The notes under the pieces are model-generated. The model searched no databases and was not told the origin of the DNA. It saw only the letters and a list, made by a program, of their open reading frames with translations. From Nocardia sp. NBC_00565 (lineage in GTDB: Bacteria > Actinomycetota > Actinomycetes > Mycobacteriales > Mycobacteriaceae): a stretch of DNA of 64,000 nt. The stretch's first letter is position 1; every line of letters starts with the position of its first letter. Where the stretch lies: contig NZ_CP107785.1 in assembly GCF_036345915.1 (NCBI RefSeq), forward strand, positions 248,001 through 312,000. Direction: 5' to 3'. The position numbers were made by a program, and so were the translations under genes. Shown piece by piece: positions 8,688-17,386 of the stretch.

Positions 8688-10307
8688 GTGCCCTACGTCG
8701 TCACGCAATCCTGTTGCAGCGACGCGTCCTGCGTGTACGCCTGCCCGGTCAACTGCATCCATCCGACGCCCGACGAACCGGACTTTCTGACGGCGGAGAT
8801 GCTGTATGTGGACCCGCAGGCGTGCGTGGACTGCGGCGCCTGCGCCAGTGCCTGCCCGGTGGACGCCATTACGTCATCGAAGAAGCTGACCGATGAGCAG
8901 AAGCCCTTCATCGAGATCAATGCCGACTTCTACCGGCAGGCGCGCCCGCGCCCGCTGCTCGCGAAGCCGGTGCCCGCGGCCGAGATTCGCATCGAACGCC
9001 AGCCGCTGCGGGTGGCGATCGTCGGATCGGGTCCCTCGGCCATGTACGCGGCCGATGAACTGCTGACCCAGCCCGACGTCACTGTGACGGTCTTCGACCG
9101 ACTGCCGGTACCCCACGGACTGGCCAGGTACGGCGTCGCGCCCGACCATACCGCGACCAGGCAGGTCAACAACCTCTTCGACATCATCTCGGCGCAGCCG
9201 GGTTTCGGGTCGTACCTGAATGTCGAAGTGGGCAAGCATATTTCGCATGCCGAACTGCTCGCGCATTTCCATGCGGTGATCTACGCGGTCGGCGCGTCCT
9301 CGGATCGCAAGCTCGGCATTCCGGGAGAGGGGTTGGCGGGCAACGTATCCGCCACCGACTTCGTCGCCTGGTACAACGGGCATCCCGCTCATGCGGGGCG
9401 CACCTTCGATCTGTCGCAGCGACGGGCCGTCATCGTCGGCAATGGCAATGTGGCGCTCGATGTGGCGCGCATTCTGGCCAGTGATCCGGAGTCTTTGGCG
9501 GGCACCGATATTGCGCCCCATGCCCTGCAGGCATTGCGGGAGAGCAAGATCGAGGAAGTGGTTATTCTGGGCCGCCGTGGTCCGGCCGAATCCGCCTTCA
9601 CCGTGCCGGAATTCGTCGGTCTGCTCGGTGCCGATGTCGACATCGCCATTGCGGGTGAGCTACCCGAGGTCACCGAGTCGATGCCCTACCAGGTCGAGCA
9701 GAAACTGCGGCTGCTGTGCACCGTAGCGACTGCTTGCAGGTCGCTCGAAAGGGTCAGCGTCGCGCAGCGGCCGTTCGGGGCGCGCAAGCGGATCGTCTTC
9801 CGGTATCTGGCCGCGCCGACCGAGATTCTGGGCACCGATGAGGTGACCGGTATCGAGGTGAGCCGCAACGAACTCGTCACCGATCCGGATGGGCGCGTTC
9901 GCGCCGTGGCGACGGGGGAGACCGAGCGGCTGGACGCCGGGCTGGTGCTCACCTCCGTGGGTTATCGCGGTATCGCGTTGCCCGGCTTGCCATTCGATGA
10001 GCAGGCTGCGGTGATTCCGAACCTGAACGGGCGTGTATTGGAACAGTCCGGCGGTGCGGTGCTGCCCGGCGCCTACGTCACCGGGTGGATCAAGCGTGGC
10101 CCGACCGGCTTCATCGGCACCAACAAATCCTGTGCGCAGGAGACGGTTCGGCAGCTGGCCGATGATTTCAACGCCGGACGATTGCGCGAACCGGCCAGCG
10201 GCGCGACGGACTTCGAGCACCTGGTGCGTCGTCGGCAGCCCGCCGTAGTCGCGAGCGGAGCCGTGGTGCGAACCGGTCTCGTGCGCCGTCTGCTCACTCG
10301 CGCCTGA
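8688..10307 (+). CDS. ferredoxin fused to ferredoxin-NADP reductase (FprB-like)
   Basis: 539 residues. The N-terminus (1-70) is a seven/eight-iron ferredoxin with Cys 9, 10, 15, 19, 23 in the first cluster region and CxxCxxCxxxCP at 46-57. From about 108 it is an adrenodoxin-reductase-type flavoprotein: FAD loop VAIVGSGPSAMYAA (109-122), RYGVAPDH, and the NADP loop IVGNGNVALDVARIL. It would pass electrons from NADPH through FAD to the fused iron-sulfur clusters and on to the AurF-like oxygenase encoded two bases upstream. Mycobacterial FprB has the same architecture. The GTG start is fixed by the operon spacing. Confidence 0.92.
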   Translation: MPYVVTQSCCSDASCVYACPVNCIHPTPDEPDFLTAEMLYVDPQACVDCGACASACPVDAITSSKKLTDEQKPFIEINADFYRQARPRPLLAKPVPAAEIRIERQPLRVAIVGSGPSAMYAADELLTQPDVTVTVFDRLPVPHGLARYGVAPDHTATRQVNNLFDIISAQPGFGSYLNVEVGKHISHAELLAHFHAVIYAVGASSDRKLGIPGEGLAGNVSATDFVAWYNGHPAHAGRTFDLSQRRAVIVGNGNVALDVARILASDPESLAGTDIAPHALQALRESKIEEVVILGRRGPAESAFTVPEFVGLLGADVDIAIAGELPEVTESMPYQVEQKLRLLCTVATACRSLERVSVAQRPFGARKRIVFRYLAAPTEILGTDEVTGIEVSRNELVTDPDGRVRAVATGETERLDAGLVLTSVGYRGIALPGLPFDEQAAVIPNLNGRVLEQSGGAVLPGAYVTGWIKRGPTGFIGTNKSCAQETVRQLADDFNAGRLREPASGATDFEHLVRRRQPAVVASGAVVRTGLVRRLLTRA

Positions 10308-10314
10308 GTCGGTC

Positions 10315-10332
10315 GCGGCGCAGGTGCGCCGC
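10315..10332. terminator. palindromic hairpin after the oxygenase operon
   Basis: GCGGCGCA (10315-10322) and TGCGCCGC (10325-10332) form a perfect 8-bp palindrome with two central bases, 7 bases past the stop codon. Probable terminator. The rest of 10333-10525 shows nothing recognisable. Confidence 0.5.
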
Positions 10333-10525
10333 TGTCGTATTGGTGATGCGTAACGAATTTCGACCGCCGCCGACATGATGAATGCAAGGTACGGTCCGAG
10401 GACGCGGTCGGCACCTCGGCGATCGGCGACGCGATGAGGGCGTATGCCGCGCCGGGGTGCCGGTTGGCGGCTTGGTTGGGCGTAGGCGGCCGAAGTCCGT
10501 CGATCGTCTTGGGCGAGGGCTCCGC

Positions 10526-11287
10526 TTACTTTGCGGTGAAGCCGCCGTCGATCGCGAGTGCAGCGCCGGTGATGAAGCTGGCCTCATTGCTCAACAGGTA
10601 TGTGCAGAAAGACGCGATCTCCTCCGGCTTGCTGATTCGGCCGAGCGGATGCAAGGCCGCGATGGCGGCCTCACCCTCCGGTGTCGCACCCATCGAGTTG
10701 CGGAACGCCGGGGTGTCGACCGCGCCGGAGACCAGGGCGTTGACCCGTACACCCTGTTCGGCGGCCTCCAGCGCGACCGCACGGGTCAGGCCGACGACGC
10801 CGTGCTTGGCCGCCACATACGGCGCGACCGAACCCATGCCGACCACGCCGAGGTTGGAGGCGTTGTTGAGGATCGCGCCACCGCCGGAGGCGATGATGGC
10901 CGGAACCTGGTGGCGCAGTCCGTAGAACACGCTGGTCAGGTTGAGCTCCAGATCGGCGCGCCAGCCCGCCTCGTCGATCTGTGATACCGGGCCGAAGGCA
11001 TTCACCGCGCCCGCGTTGTTGAATGCCGCGTCCAGCCGCCCGTATTCGGTGAGCGCAGCCTGTGTCAGCCTGGCCACGTCCGCCTCGACGGTGACATCGG
11101 TCGGCACGAAGATCGCCAGGCCGCCAGCCGCGCGGATATCGGCCGCGACCTGTTCGCCCGCCTCCTTGCCACGAGCGCCGAGCACCTCTGCCGCGCCCTC
11201 GGCCGCCGCCCGCCGCGCCGCCGCCTTGCCGACACCCGAGCTCGCTCCGGTGATCAGCACGACCTGCTCCGCGAAACGTGTAGCCAT
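10526..11287 (-). CDS. short-chain dehydrogenase/reductase
   Basis: 253 residues, classical SDR. Cofactor motif TGASSGVG at 13-20, NNAG at 90-93, catalytic Ser144, Tyr157 and Lys161 (YVAAK), and the C-terminal INGG-like AIDGGFTAK. Acidic D64 in VPTD supports NAD(P) binding; which cofactor is not clear. Oxidises or reduces an unknown alcohol/ketone. The ATG has AAGGGAAAAGAGAG upstream. It is convergent with the oxygenase operon and stands alone. Confidence 0.88.
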   Translation of the reverse strand: MATRFAEQVVLITGASSGVGKAAARRAAAEGAAEVLGARGKEAGEQVAADIRAAGGLAIFVPTDVTVEADVARLTQAALTEYGRLDAAFNNAGAVNAFGPVSQIDEAGWRADLELNLTSVFYGLRHQVPAIIASGGGAILNNASNLGVVGMGSVAPYVAAKHGVVGLTRAVALEAAEQGVRVNALVSGAVDTPAFRNSMGATPEGEAAIAALHPLGRISKPEEIASFCTYLLSNEASFITGAALAIDGGFTAK

Positions 11288-11851
11288 CGCTCTCTTTTCC
11301 CTTCTCGTCCTTGCGATTTCATGCCCGATGAGGTGGGCGGGATCTCGGTTCGGCCGAGCGCTTCCTCATCGCTGAACCAAGTCAAGCCGTCGGGGAGTGG
11401 TGGTGCTGGCGGGAATCAGTCGTTGCATTTGACGCGTCATGTTCTTCGGGATGGGACGTCCGTACTATGAAATCCGTAGCACTGGCAACGATTTGGTTAC
11501 CGACCAGTCGGTGTGTGTTGTCGCTTCTGTGCGGTTCCGTCGCGGGCCGTTGTTTCGGGCCGATCGCGGTCGATATTCGAGTTACTGCGGAGTAGCGGAA
11601 TCCGGCTTGCCGCAGTGGAATCGGGCCTCCGGTTGTGAAACGCCGGGCGTCCAGGGGTCTGAATTAAACTTCTCCGAGCGATCTAGCTGGGAGTTTGAAT
11701 CGGTGTCAACGGAAGCGAAACGTTTCATATCAATTCGGCATCCCAATCGATCCGATAGCAGCTAACCTGTGGGGGCTGTTTGGGAAGCGACCGCGGCCAC
11801 ATGGATCTCCTATGTGATGGACGTGGTCTCGGTGCGTTGACGGGATAGCAA
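11288..11851. other. 564-base intergenic region with one operator-like palindrome
   Basis: No believable gene on either strand. ACCGAC (11499-11504) and GTCGGT (11507-11512) make a perfect palindrome of a type often bound by TetR proteins, about 215 bases upstream of the SDR start. The segment near 11640-11770 is relatively AT-rich and probably carries the promoter for the gene at 11852. Confidence 0.35.
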
Positions 11852-14044
11852 ATGACTACAGGTCTGGGTTTCAGCATCGGTTCAGTGAACTCGGTGTCCG
11901 CTTTGGTGACCGGTGAGCGACCCTGGTCGTCGGTACGGACTCGCCGCACGGCGGTGACATTCGACAGTGCGGGCGGCATCCGGATCGGTGGGATTCCCCA
12001 ATTCAGCATGGCGGTAACGGATTTCGCCGATCTGGGGCGGGATCCGGAGTCGGTGATCGTGGGTGGTCGGCTCTGGTCGCCCGCGAATCTGGTGGCCGCG
12101 GTGGTGAACGGCCTGCTCGAATCGTCTCCGCCGACCGCGGGAGCGGTAGCGACCTATCCCGCAAGCTATTCCGACAAGCAGCTGTCCCTGCTGCGACAGG
12201 CGCTGAATCTGGCCGGGGCCGCGGATGTGCTGCTGGTGCCCGAACCGGTCGCGGCCGCGGAGTGGCTCGAGCAGGAGCGCGGACCGCTGGAGCCGGGCTT
12301 CCTGCTGGTCTACGACCTCGGCGGGGCCAGTCTCGATGTATCGATGGTGCGGGTCGGTCCGGACTGGGACGACCACCCGATCGTCGGAAAGTCCGTGCGC
12401 TCCTACGATTTCGGCGGCCGTCCGCTCGGTTCGATGATTGCGCGATACGCGCGGGTCGCGGCGCCCGGCGACAACGGGTCGATGCTGCAGATGACCTCGA
12501 TCGTCGATATCGGGGGGCTGCGCGTCCAGCACATCCGGGATTCCTTCGATGTGGTGCGCGAGTGCGTGGAATCGACCGGCCGCAACCTCTCCGATATCGG
12601 GTGCATCCTGCTGGTCGGTGGCGCCACCCGGCCCGTCGAGGTCGCGCGCACCATCGCCGAACTCGGCCGCCCCGTCGTGATGTCGACCGATCCGGGGCAG
12701 ACCGTCGCCGTCGGCGCGGCCGGTTACGCCGCCCGCAGCTTCGCCCCGGTCTCGACCGGCGGTCGGCATCGGGCCCCGAAGGTCGCGGTATTCTCCAGTG
12801 CCGCAGTGGCATCCGCGGTGGCGGTATCGGCGGTGACGGTATTCGGCGGACCGACCGTCACCGAGCTACCGAACATACTGGAAGCCTTCCCCGCCGGTGG
12901 CGGCCCGATGGAAAATCTGCTGTTCGAGCCCGATATCGACGCGCTCGTCGATGCCGGCTCGGCGATATCGCGAGTCGTCGGCTGGGCGAGCACACCCGGG
13001 GGTTTCGGCTACTCCCGTCAACCGGAGTACGGGGTCGCCCATGTGCCGACGGTCGGGCCCTCGATCGGCGAGGCACATGGAGACACCCACCGTGTCCCGC
13101 GAAGTGGGCCAACACAATCCGGCGGCGGCACCTACGCCAACCCGGCCCAGTTCCTCAACCCACTGCCCTTCATCCAGAGCCCCAAGCCGGTGCCCGCGGC
13201 TCCGATGACCCCGGCCATCCCGAGCGTCAACCTGCCGGGTTCCGTTCCGGCCCCGGCTAATCCGGCACCCCCCGCTTCGACTCCCGCCGCAGGAACGGGC
13301 ACCCCGACCATCCCCGGTACCGGCACCGCGCCCACCGGCGGAGTCCCGACCTCCGGTGGAACATCCACAGGTGCCCCCTCGGGTGAAACCTCCAGTGGGA
13401 CTGTGCCATCGGGTGGCGCCACCCCCGATGGAACCTCGTCCGGCGGTACCGCGACAGGCGATACGTCCGGCGGTACGACGACGGGTACATCGGGCGGCAC
13501 CACTTCGGGCGATACGAGTGGTTCGACGTCGGGTGGATCCACCGGTGGCAGTACGACATCTGGTGGTACATCAGGAGGTGGTGGTACGTCGGGCGGCACC
13601 ACGACCGGTGGTGGGTCCGATGGTTCGACGAGCGGTGGCCAGTCGGGCGGTTCGACCGGTGGTGATGCGTCCGGTGGTTCGACGGGCGGTGGCCAGTCGG
13701 GCGGTTCGACCGGTGGTGATGCGTCCGGTGGTTCGACGGGCGGTGGCCAGTCGGGCGGTTCGACCGGTGGTGATGCGTCCGGTGGTTCGACGAGCGGTGG
13801 CCATTCGGGCGGCACGACCAGCGGTGGTACGTCTGCTGGCTCGCCGAGCGGCGGTACCTCCGGCGGTTCGACCGGCGGCATGTCGTCGGGCACCTCCTCC
13901 GGCGGAACCAGCCACGGCGCGTCGACATCCGGCGGCAGTACCAGCTCCGGCGGCCGCTCCTCCGGCGGCATCTCTTCGGGCGCTTCCGGCTCCGGCGGGT
14001 CGGGCGGATCGGGCGGCTCCAGCAGTGGCGGAGCCCGTAGATAA
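11852..14044 (+). CDS. Hsp70-like ATPase domain with membrane anchor and long Gly/Ser/Thr repeat tail
   Basis: 730 residues, paralogue of the protein at 6409-7557. Residues 1-300 carry the Hsp70 ATPase landmarks GLGFSIGSVNSVSALV, TYPASYSDKQ, VPEPVAAAEWL, VYDLGGASLDVSMVRVG and LLVGGATRPVEV. A hydrophobic helix at about 311-335 is followed by a region rich in Pro and acidic residues, then from about 470 an almost pure Gly/Ser/Thr tail with three identical 18-residue repeats. Predicted topology is ATPase inside, low-complexity tail outside, perhaps through the cell wall. The tail's composition resembles surface stalks. The start lacks a strong ribosome site (GGGAT 8 bases upstream). The 3' end is partly duplicated downstream at 14233-14365. 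Confidence 0.75.
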   Translation: MTTGLGFSIGSVNSVSALVTGERPWSSVRTRRTAVTFDSAGGIRIGGIPQFSMAVTDFADLGRDPESVIVGGRLWSPANLVAAVVNGLLESSPPTAGAVATYPASYSDKQLSLLRQALNLAGAADVLLVPEPVAAAEWLEQERGPLEPGFLLVYDLGGASLDVSMVRVGPDWDDHPIVGKSVRSYDFGGRPLGSMIARYARVAAPGDNGSMLQMTSIVDIGGLRVQHIRDSFDVVRECVESTGRNLSDIGCILLVGGATRPVEVARTIAELGRPVVMSTDPGQTVAVGAAGYAARSFAPVSTGGRHRAPKVAVFSSAAVASAVAVSAVTVFGGPTVTELPNILEAFPAGGGPMENLLFEPDIDALVDAGSAISRVVGWASTPGGFGYSRQPEYGVAHVPTVGPSIGEAHGDTHRVPRSGPTQSGGGTYANPAQFLNPLPFIQSPKPVPAAPMTPAIPSVNLPGSVPAPANPAPPASTPAAGTGTPTIPGTGTAPTGGVPTSGGTSTGAPSGETSSGTVPSGGATPDGTSSGGTATGDTSGGTTTGTSGGTTSGDTSGSTSGGSTGGSTTSGGTSGGGGTSGGTTTGGGSDGSTSGGQSGGSTGGDASGGSTGGGQSGGSTGGDASGGSTGGGQSGGSTGGDASGGSTSGGHSGGTTSGGTSAGSPSGGTSGGSTGGMSSGTSSGGTSHGASTSGGSTSSGGRSSGGISSGASGSGGSGGSGGSSSGGARR
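13634..13795 (+). repeat. three tandem 54-bp repeats
   Basis: Units at 13634-13687, 13688-13741 and 13742-13795 are essentially identical in DNA, each coding 18 residues (GGQSGGSTGGDASGGSTG). Identity at the silent positions implies recent expansion by slippage or recombination; copy number is likely to vary between strains. Confidence 0.9.
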
Positions 14045-14066
14045 CCACCGCGTCCGTGACCACAAC

Positions 14067-14079
14067 CGACCGAAGGTCG
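14067..14079 (+). terminator. short hairpin after the Hsp70-like gene
   Basis: CGACC (14067-14071), GAA loop, GGTCG (14075-14079), 23 bases after the stop. The duplicated copy at 14300-14312 reads CGGCC-GAA-GGCCG, so both sides of one base pair changed together, which supports a real stem. Confidence 0.5.
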
Positions 14080-14232
14080 TACAGCAGGCGGCCGCGCCAC
14101 TTCGCATGCCACACAGCCACATCGCATGAACCATCTTCGGGCGACCGGACAAGGCGGGCAGCTCAGATTGTCGAGCTTCGATTCGGTCGTGTCCCGTATC
14201 GGTGCGCGGTGGGGTGTCCGGTACTTCGATAT

Positions 14233-14365
14233 CCAGTGGCAGTGCCAGCTCTGGCGGTGGCGGAGCCCGTAGATAATTGCCGCCGTCCGTGACCACAACC
14301 GGCCGAAGGCCGCGCAGCAGGCGGCCGCGTCACTTCGCCTCCACACAGCCGCATCGGATCGCACC
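14233..14365 (+). repeat. diverged duplicate of the Hsp70-like gene's 3' end
   Basis: The sequence repeats the last dozen or so codons of the gene ending at 14044 (it still reads ...SSGGGGARR and a stop at about 14274) plus about 85 bases of its downstream region (compare 14018-14130). Identity is roughly 80 percent by eye. It has no start codon of its own and is a remnant of a partial duplication. Confidence 0.75.
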
Positions 14366-15011
14366 ACTACTCTTTGGCACCGGAGTGCGCGGGCAGTCCG
14401 ATGATAGGGATCGAGGTCGCGCCGACATATGTTCCGTACGCGTAATCGGCCGCATGCGATGTGGCGTGCGGTAGCGCGTCGCGCGATCCCGGAGGGCGCA
14501 GCAGGTTTCGGGCCAAGCGTGCACCCACACCTGTTCCATCGTGGGGCGAGCAGCAGCGCGCTGTGCAATTCCTGACCGCACAGCTGGTGTCGGGCGGGGG
14601 CTGCCACTGCATGCTCCGGTATACCTCAGACCGTGCTCGGCGCGGGTGCTGCACAGCTGGTTTCGAGCTACCCGATCGTGGGCCGCCGCTGGGTGCCGGT
14701 GGCCGGTCTGGCCTGGCTTCTGGAATCGCCTGCGCATCCTTTTGCCGGATCGCCGCGTGCGATGTGGCGGGTGGTGGTGCTGGGCGAGCGCTGGCCGTTG
14801 CCGCGGTGCCGGTAGCTGGGTTCGGTTGATCGCGTCCGGCGTCGTTTGCGCGCAGCGAGTGTCCCCGGGGTGGTGGGTGCGCTGCGCGCAGAGTTGGCGA
14901 TCATCGTGTGGCTTCGTAGCGAACTGTCTGGCGGTCGGCGTATGTAGCTCTGCGACGGTGCGTGGGCGGAGTCGTTGCCAAGATGTGCACATTCGGACCG
15001 GTCGAATTTGA
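14366..15011. other. 646-base region without a recognisable gene
   Basis: Open frames exist on both strands (for example 14541-15011 plus) but are rich in Arg/Cys/Trp and show no family likeness or coding-type third positions. Possibly decayed DNA linked to the duplication just upstream. TTGAATGACG at 15007 suggests little or no leader for the next gene. Confidence 0.35.
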
Positions 15012-15842
15012 ATGACGCCGAGTGCCATAGCGATGCACAATGGGTTGGTGGTAGATGGGGGACCTCAGCTTATTGCGCTGGATGTCGACGGAACGCTGCT
15101 GCAGCCGGGATCACCGGTCAGTGAACGCGTGGTCGATGCCGTGCGTGCGGCGGTGGACGCGGGTGCGTATGTGGTCGTGACGACTGGGCGGACGTTGATG
15201 ACGACGCGTCCGGTGCTGGAGGAGCTCGGCCTGGTCGAGGGACATGCGTTGTGCTCCAACGGCGCAGTGCACATCGACGTGGCGAAGGGGGAGCCGCTCG
15301 CGGTGCAGGCGTTCGATCCGGGGCCCGCGGTGGCCGCGTTGCGGGCACTGTTTCCGGAGATGATCTTCGCGGTGGAGAAGGTCGGCGTCGGCACCTGGGC
15401 GACCGGGATCAGCCCGGGCGAATTCTCCATCGGTGAATACGTTCTCGTCGATGACGGTGCACTGAGCAGTGAGCCGACTCCGCGGCTGAACGGGTGGTGG
15501 CCGGAGGGCTCATTGGAGGAGATGCTGCGGCTGCTCGCTCAGCTGCGCGTGCCCGGCGCGAGCTGGGTGCACGGCGAATTCGGCCCGTGGCTCACCGTTT
15601 CGCGCCGTGGCGTCTCCAAGGGTTGGGCACTGGAGCGTCTGCGCGCCGCACTCTGCATTCCCCGCGCCGCCACCCTCGCCATCGGCGACGGCTACAACGA
15701 CCGCGAAATGCTGCACTGGGCAGGCCATTCCGTAGCGATGGCGAACGCACCGAACGAAGTCCGCGACTGGGCGGACGAAGTCGCCGACGACGTAGCCGAC
15801 GACGGCGTCGCCAAAATCCTGGAACGCTGGTTCGGCCCCTAA
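15012..15842 (+). CDS. HAD-superfamily (Cof-type) phosphatase
   Basis: 276 residues. Motif I is ALDVDGTLL with nucleophile D24 and acid D26; motif II is VVTTGRT; motif IV is IGDGYNDREML. A C2-type cap between about 95 and 200 places it with Cof/YidA sugar-phosphate phosphatases, which hydrolyse small phosphorylated metabolites in the cytosol. Start could also be the ATG at 15033; neither has a clear ribosome site. No operon partner. Confidence 0.88.
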   Translation: MTPSAIAMHNGLVVDGGPQLIALDVDGTLLQPGSPVSERVVDAVRAAVDAGAYVVVTTGRTLMTTRPVLEELGLVEGHALCSNGAVHIDVAKGEPLAVQAFDPGPAVAALRALFPEMIFAVEKVGVGTWATGISPGEFSIGEYVLVDDGALSSEPTPRLNGWWPEGSLEEMLRLLAQLRVPGASWVHGEFGPWLTVSRRGVSKGWALERLRAALCIPRAATLAIGDGYNDREMLHWAGHSVAMANAPNEVRDWADEVADDVADDGVAKILERWFGP

Positions 15843-15941
15843 CCCAACCTGGTCAGAGACTCACCATGCGCTGGTGCAGGCAAACACCGAACTGCACCAG
15901 CGCATTCTCGACGGATTGTGGTGTCGGCACCTGCCGGGGAG

Positions 15942-16349
15942 CTACGCGGATCCTGTCTTTGTGAGGATCTCGAGGTAGTGGGGGTTTTGCATGATGCCGA
16001 GGATGTTTCCGAAGGGATCCACTACGGATGCGGTGATGAAATCGCCGTCGCCGTGGGGGGTGATCGGGTCGTACTCTTTGGCCCCCAGTGCCAGGAGGCG
16101 GTCGAAACTTGCTTGCAGGTCGTCGACGTGCCAGTGCAGGATGGCGCCGCCGGGGGCGTTGTGTGCGCCGGATGGTGCGAACTTGCGGTTGATGATGCCG
16201 AGTTCGTGCTGATAGTCGCCGATGCGGAACTCGTAGTACCCGCCGGGGACGGTGTAGTAGGGCTCGAAGCCGAGTACCTCGGTGTACCAGCTCTTCGCGG
16301 CCTCGAGGTCGTCGGCATAGAACGAAACGGTGGCCATTCCTCGCAACAT
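15942..16349 (-). CDS. VOC-family (glyoxalase/bleomycin-resistance-like) protein
   Basis: 135 residues forming one vicinal-oxygen-chelate domain (two beta-alpha-beta modules: MATVSFYADDLEAAKSWY and AILHWHVDDLQASFDRL). Such proteins are metal-dependent lyases/dioxygenases or drug-binding proteins; H in LHWHVDD and E at about 122-127 (LEILTK) could be ligands. ATG at 16349 has ACAGGAGA upstream; an internal ATG five codons later is possible. It is divergent from the WYL regulator, with an inverted repeat between them, so it is probably that regulator's target. Confidence 0.85.
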   Translation of the reverse strand: MLRGMATVSFYADDLEAAKSWYTEVLGFEPYYTVPGGYYEFRIGDYQHELGIINRKFAPSGAHNAPGGAILHWHVDDLQASFDRLLALGAKEYDPITPHGDGDFITASVVDPFGNILGIMQNPHYLEILTKTGSA

Positions 16350-16400
16350 CTTGGTCTCCTGTCGGGGTGTTCCTTGCTTGTGTGATCCATCATTCCGCTC

Positions 16401-16425
16401 AAAGTGCTCACCGAATGAGCACTTT
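16401..16425. promoter_or_regulatory. inverted repeat between VOC and WYL-regulator genes
   Basis: AAAGTGCTCA (16401-16410) and TGAGCACTTT (16416-16425) form a perfect 10-bp inverted repeat with a 5-base spacer. It lies in the divergent intergenic region, 20 bases before the chosen regulator start, and is a good candidate operator for the WYL regulator. Confidence 0.65.
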
Positions 16426-16444
16426 TTTCGGCAGAATTGTGATC

Positions 16445-17386
16445 ATGCGAGCGGACCGATTGGTGGCGACCCTGCTGTTGATGCAGACGCGTGGACGAGT
16501 GACGGCCGCCGAGATCGCCGCCGAACTCGAGGTATCGGTCGCCACCGCGCGCCGCGACCTGGAGGCGCTCTCCGCGGCGGGTGTCCCGGTCTATCCGCAA
16601 CCGGGCCGCGGTGGTGGCTGGTCGCTGGTCGGTGGCGCGCGCACCGATCTCAGCGGCCTGACCGAACCGGAGGCTCGCGCGCTGTTCCTGCTGGCCGGGC
16701 CGTCGGCGAGCGCGGTGCCGGAACTGAAGTCGGCGCTGCGAAAGTTGGTGCGCGCCTTGCCGCAAACGTTCCGCACCGATGCCGAGGCCGCGGCCGACGC
16801 GGTGGTGATCGATCCAGCGCGCTGGGGTGAACACGACCAGGCGCGGCCGAAGCTCGTCGAACTCCTGCAGCGCGCGGTCGTCGAACGCCGCAAGGTGCGG
16901 ATGGAATACGAGCGGGCGGGTGAGCGAAGCGAGCGCGTTGTCGATCCGTGGGGCCTGGTCGACAAGGACGCTGTCTGGTATCTCGTCGCGGGCACCGACC
17001 GCGGCCGGCGCACCTTCCGCGTCGATCGCATCGTGGACGCCGTGATCACCGATGAAATCGCCCACCGCCCAGCGGATTTCGACCTGTCCATGGCTTGGGA
17101 GGAGGTGGTCGGCGAGGTCGAACAACGTCGCGCCGCCACGTCCGCCACCGCACTCATCGCGCCGCGACTTCTTCCGATCCTGCGCAAACAGCAGGGCCGT
17201 CATTGTGAGGTGGACGGTCCGGTCGCCGACGGACGCGTACAGGTCCGCGTCACCGCCCCGACACCCCGCATGATCGCGCAGCAATTGGCGGGCTGGGGAG
17301 CCGAAATCGAGGTGCTCGCACCGCAATCGGTGCAGGCGGAGCTGGCGGTGCTCGGTGCTGAACTCGTCAACCGATACGGCGAGTGA
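16445..17386 (+). CDS. WYL-domain transcriptional regulator (YafY/DeoR-like)
   Basis: 313 residues. N-terminal winged helix-turn-helix (about 1-58; TAAEIAAELEVSVATARRDLEAL) and a central WYL domain (about 140-215; WGLVDKDAVWYLVAGTDRGRRTFRVDRI) followed by a WYL C-terminal extension. WYL proteins sense ligands or nucleic acids. An in-frame ATG inside the operator (16415) and one at 16367 are less likely than 16445. Divergent from the VOC gene, probably controlling it and itself. Its last 73 bases are echoed just downstream. Confidence 0.88.
   Translation: MRADRLVATLLLMQTRGRVTAAEIAAELEVSVATARRDLEALSAAGVPVYPQPGRGGGWSLVGGARTDLSGLTEPEARALFLLAGPSASAVPELKSALRKLVRALPQTFRTDAEAAADAVVIDPARWGEHDQARPKLVELLQRAVVERRKVRMEYERAGERSERVVDPWGLVDKDAVWYLVAGTDRGRRTFRVDRIVDAVITDEIAHRPADFDLSMAWEEVVGEVEQRRAATSATALIAPRLLPILRKQQGRHCEVDGPVADGRVQVRVTAPTPRMIAQQLAGWGAEIEVLAPQSVQAELAVLGAELVNRYGE

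Noticed and set aside
13634..13795. CRISPR array
   Set aside because: The 54-bp units are head-to-tail with no spacers and lie inside a coding frame.
13132..14607. 491-codon minus-strand frame rich in Pro and Val
   Set aside because: It is the antisense of the Gly/Ser/Thr repeat tail, so its repeats come from that gene; no ribosome site or family likeness.
14541..15011. 156-codon plus-strand frame before the HAD gene
   Set aside because: Composition (Trp/Cys/Arg) and third positions are not coding-like, and it has no recognisable homology.
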